Origin: Nitrospirae bacterium GWC2_57_9
GTDB taxonomy: Bacteria; Nitrospirota; UBA9217
Length of the DNA: 8,628 nt
Assembly (NCBI GenBank): GCA_001805085.1
Contig: MHEA01000020.1
Span: forward strand, 1 to 8,628
Direction: 5' to 3'
Shown: positions 7,616 through 8,628 of the stretch, piece by piece
How the letters are laid out: every line of letters begins with the position of its first letter
How positions within the stretch are numbered: the stretch's first letter is position 1
The notes under the pieces: model-generated
The model's database searches: none
Told to the model about the DNA's origin: nothing
Seen by the model: the letters and a program-made list of their open reading frames with translations, nothing else
Program-made: the position numbers and the translations under genes

Positions 7616-7652
7616 TTGACAACAGGGCCATATGTGGATATAATCACCGGGT
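7616..7652 (+). promoter_or_regulatory. Perfect sigma70-type promoter for rpsL-rpsG (str operon)
   Basis: TTGACA at 7616-7621 and TATAAT at 7639-7644 are both exact consensus hexamers separated by exactly 17 nt, a rare full match. The predicted start is around G7651, giving a leader of about 57 nt before rpsL. There is no extended -10 TG. The segment after the -10 (CACCGGG, 7645-7651) is GC-rich, like the discriminators of ribosomal promoters under ppGpp control, so stringent regulation is a reasonable inference. The promoter faces rpsL and lies just after the putative rpoC terminator. Confidence 0.92.
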
Positions 7653-7707
7653 TTTGACTCAACGTTAGTAAATTTTGCTATGTTTATGTTTTTAAGGAGT
7701 AATTCAC
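7653..7707 (+). promoter_or_regulatory. AU-rich 5' leader and ribosome binding site of rpsL
   Basis: The leader is very poor in G and C, with U-rich stretches and a tandem ATGTTT repeat at 7680-7691. Only a weak hairpin (TAGTAA/TTGCTA, 7666-7671 with 7675-7680) is possible, so the mRNA start should be open and easily loaded. AAGGAG at 7694-7699 sits 8 nt before the GTG start at 7708 and fixes that start. No riboswitch-like fold is visible. Confidence 0.7.
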
Positions 7708-8079
7708 GTGCCTACAATTAGCCAACTGGTAAGAAAAGGCAGGACGCTGGCAGCGAGCAAGACGAAGAGTCCGGCGCTCAAGAGCTGTCCCCAGAAGAGG
7801 GGGGTCTGCATCAGGGTGTATACCACCACGCCGAAAAAGCCGAACTCGGCTCTCCGGAAGGTCGCGAGGGTCAGATTGACGAACGGCATGGAAGTCACGA
7901 CTTATATCCCCGGCGTCGGACACAACCTCCAGGAGCATTCCATAGTCCTTATACGTGGCGGCAGGGTCAAGGACTTGCCGGGCGTGCGTTACCACATTGT
8001 GCGCGGCACTCTCGACACAGTCGGCGTAGCAAACCGCAAGCAGGGCCGGTCGAAGTACGGTGCAAAGAGACCCAAATAA
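7708..8079 (+). CDS. rpsL: 30S ribosomal protein S12
   Basis: Complete 123-residue S12, a small basic protein at the 30S decoding centre that monitors codon-anticodon pairing. It starts at GTG with AAGGAG 8 nt upstream, and the product opens MPTISQLVRKG as in many bacteria outside the gamma group. Conserved blocks are CPQKRGVC (27-34), TTTPKKPNSALRK (39-51), GHNLQEHS (71-78) and RGGRVKDLPGVRYH (83-96). K43, K44 and K88 (counting Met), the main streptomycin-resistance positions, are wild-type lysines, so sensitivity is expected. D89 is the aspartate that RimO methylthiolates in other bacteria. The basic tail SKYGAKRPK is intact. It is the first gene after the consensus promoter and is followed by rpsG after 63 nt, the start of the classical str operon. 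Confidence 0.99.
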   Translation: MPTISQLVRKGRTLAASKTKSPALKSCPQKRGVCIRVYTTTPKKPNSALRKVARVRLTNGMEVTTYIPGVGHNLQEHSIVLIRGGRVKDLPGVRYHIVRGTLDTVGVANRKQGRSKYGAKRPK

Positions 8080-8087
8080 TGCGACCG

Positions 8088-8113
8088 TTGGGGGCAAACA
8101 ACCGTGCCCCTGA
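8088..8113 (+). promoter_or_regulatory. Intercistronic hairpin between rpsL and rpsG, candidate S7 feedback site
   Basis: GGGGCA at 8091-8096 pairs with TGCCCC at 8105-8110 across the 8-nt loop AACAACCG. Two wobble pairs and one A-T pair (8088-8090 with 8111-8113) can extend it to about 9 pairs. It lacks a T-run, so it is not a terminator. In E. coli, S7 binds a structure in the rpsL-rpsG gap and represses its own translation; the same location here suggests a similar role. The hairpin is seen, the function is inferred. Confidence 0.5.
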
Positions 8114-8131
8114 GGGAATCATCTAAATCTT

Positions 8132-8136
8132 AAGGA
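8132..8136 (+). promoter_or_regulatory. Shine-Dalgarno of rpsG
   Basis: AAGGA lies 6 nt before the ATG at 8143, inside an A/U-rich stretch that continues into the first codons of rpsG, so the start should be unstructured once the upstream hairpin is cleared. Confidence 0.8.
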
Positions 8137-8142
8137 AACGTT

Positions 8143-8613
8143 ATGCCGAGAAAAAGCGTAGTAGTAAAAAGAGAAGCATTGCCGGATCCCAAATATAACA
8201 GCAAAATGCTGGCGAAGTTTGTGAACGTGCTGATGCGCAAAGGCAAGAAGAGCACAGCCGAGGCAATTTGCTATAAGGCGCTTGAGCGGATCCAGGCCAA
8301 GACGAACGCTGATCCGATCGTCATTTTCAAGAAGGCCGTGGAGAACTTGAAGCCTACTCTCGAGGTGAAGTCCCGCCGCGTCGGTGGTGCATCCTATCAG
8401 GTGCCGATCGAGGTCAAACAGCCGCGAAGGCTTTCGCTTGCCTATCGCTGGCTTCGGCTTTATGCATCACAAAGACCGGAAAAGTCCATGGTCGACAAAC
8501 TCGCCGGAGAGATACTGGATGCCTCAAATAATACGGGGGCAGCAGTAAAGAAAAGAGAAGATGTACACCGCATGGCAGAGGCCAATAAAGCCTTCGCCCA
8601 TTATCGCTGGTAA
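8143..8613 (+). CDS. rpsG: 30S ribosomal protein S7
   Basis: Complete 156-residue S7, the standard family length. S7 binds the 3' major domain of 16S rRNA first and nucleates assembly of the 30S head near the E site. The N-terminus MPRKSVVVKR is basic and binds rRNA. A helical core follows (KMLAKFVNVLMRKGKKSTAE, 21-40), then the beta-hairpin EVKSRRVGGASYQVPIEV (about 74-91), YRWLRLYASQRPEKSM (101-116), and the highly conserved end KKREDVHRMAEANKAFAHYRW (136-156). The ATG start has AAGGA 6 nt upstream. The gene is the second of the str operon, probably cotranscribed with rpsL, and fusA would be expected downstream, beyond the window. It may act on the intercistronic hairpin upstream as a translational autorepressor. 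Confidence 0.99.
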   Translation: MPRKSVVVKREALPDPKYNSKMLAKFVNVLMRKGKKSTAEAICYKALERIQAKTNADPIVIFKKAVENLKPTLEVKSRRVGGASYQVPIEVKQPRRLSLAYRWLRLYASQRPEKSMVDKLAGEILDASNNTGAAVKKREDVHRMAEANKAFAHYRW

Positions 8614-8628
8614 CGTGTAGATCGAGAA

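Noticed and set aside
7655..7684. A second possible promoter, TTGACT-N18-TATGTT, downstream of the consensus one
   Set aside because: The -10 matches only 4 of 6 bases, the spacing is not optimal, and the start would fall almost on the rpsL ribosome site. The upstream promoter is far better.
7680..7721. A 13-codon upstream ORF (MFMFLRSNSRAYN) overlapping the rpsL start
   Set aside because: It has no Shine-Dalgarno, it is out of frame with rpsL, and its start is explained by the tandem ATGTTT repeat in an AU-rich leader.
8614..8628. The start of a further gene after rpsG
   Set aside because: Only 15 bases remain, with no ribosome site or start codon that can be supported. fusA is an expectation from gene order only.

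Overview
The window is a conserved core-genome segment. It carries four genes on the + strand in the order rpoB (5'-truncated), rpoC, rpsL, rpsG, and together they fill more than 95% of the bases. The organism is a diderm bacterium of moderately high GC in its genes, with AT-rich gaps. RpoB carries a roughly 114-residue insert-like block at the proteobacterial beta-i9 position, and RpoC carries a large insertion after the trigger loop (SI3 position). Both point to the Proteobacteria/Desulfobacterota/Nitrospirota side of the tree. The beta C-terminal part lacks the roughly 55-residue loop of E. coli-type proteins, and S12 starts MPTISQLVRKG. I lean towards a Nitrospirota- or Desulfobacterota-like lineage from memory of family sequences, not from a search.

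Layout: positions 1-3253 are RpoB from about E. coli residue 240 to the end, closed by tandem TAA TAA. Positions 3254-3346 are a 93-nt AT-rich gap with weak hairpins and a strong Shine-Dalgarno. Positions 3347-7483 are complete RpoC (1378 aa). Positions 7484-7707 are a 224-nt gap, the main non-coding region. It holds a small hairpin, a long branched inverted repeat followed by five Ts (likely the end of the rpoBC transcript), an A/T-rich UP-like element, a perfect TTGACA-N17-TATAAT promoter with a GC-rich discriminator, and a U-rich leader. Positions 7708-8079 are RpsL (S12), 8080-8142 a 63-nt gap with a GC-rich hairpin, and 8143-8613 RpsG (S7). The last 15 bases show nothing assignable; fusA would be the usual next gene.

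The window therefore joins the end of the rpl-rpoBC transcription unit to the start of the str operon. The two subunits beta and beta' form the catalytic core of RNA polymerase, while S12 and S7 build the decoding centre and head of the 30S subunit. The intergenic signals suggest that transcription stops after rpoC and restarts from a dedicated strong promoter, with possible S7 feedback on translation at the rpsL-rpsG gap. All three visible starts have good Shine-Dalgarno sequences (GTG, GTG, ATG) and all four genes end in TAA. I see no mobile element, CRISPR array, tRNA, rRNA or frameshift, and no evidence of a new biological system. The points worth a second look are the non-coding signals and lineage-specific features of the polymerase subunits.
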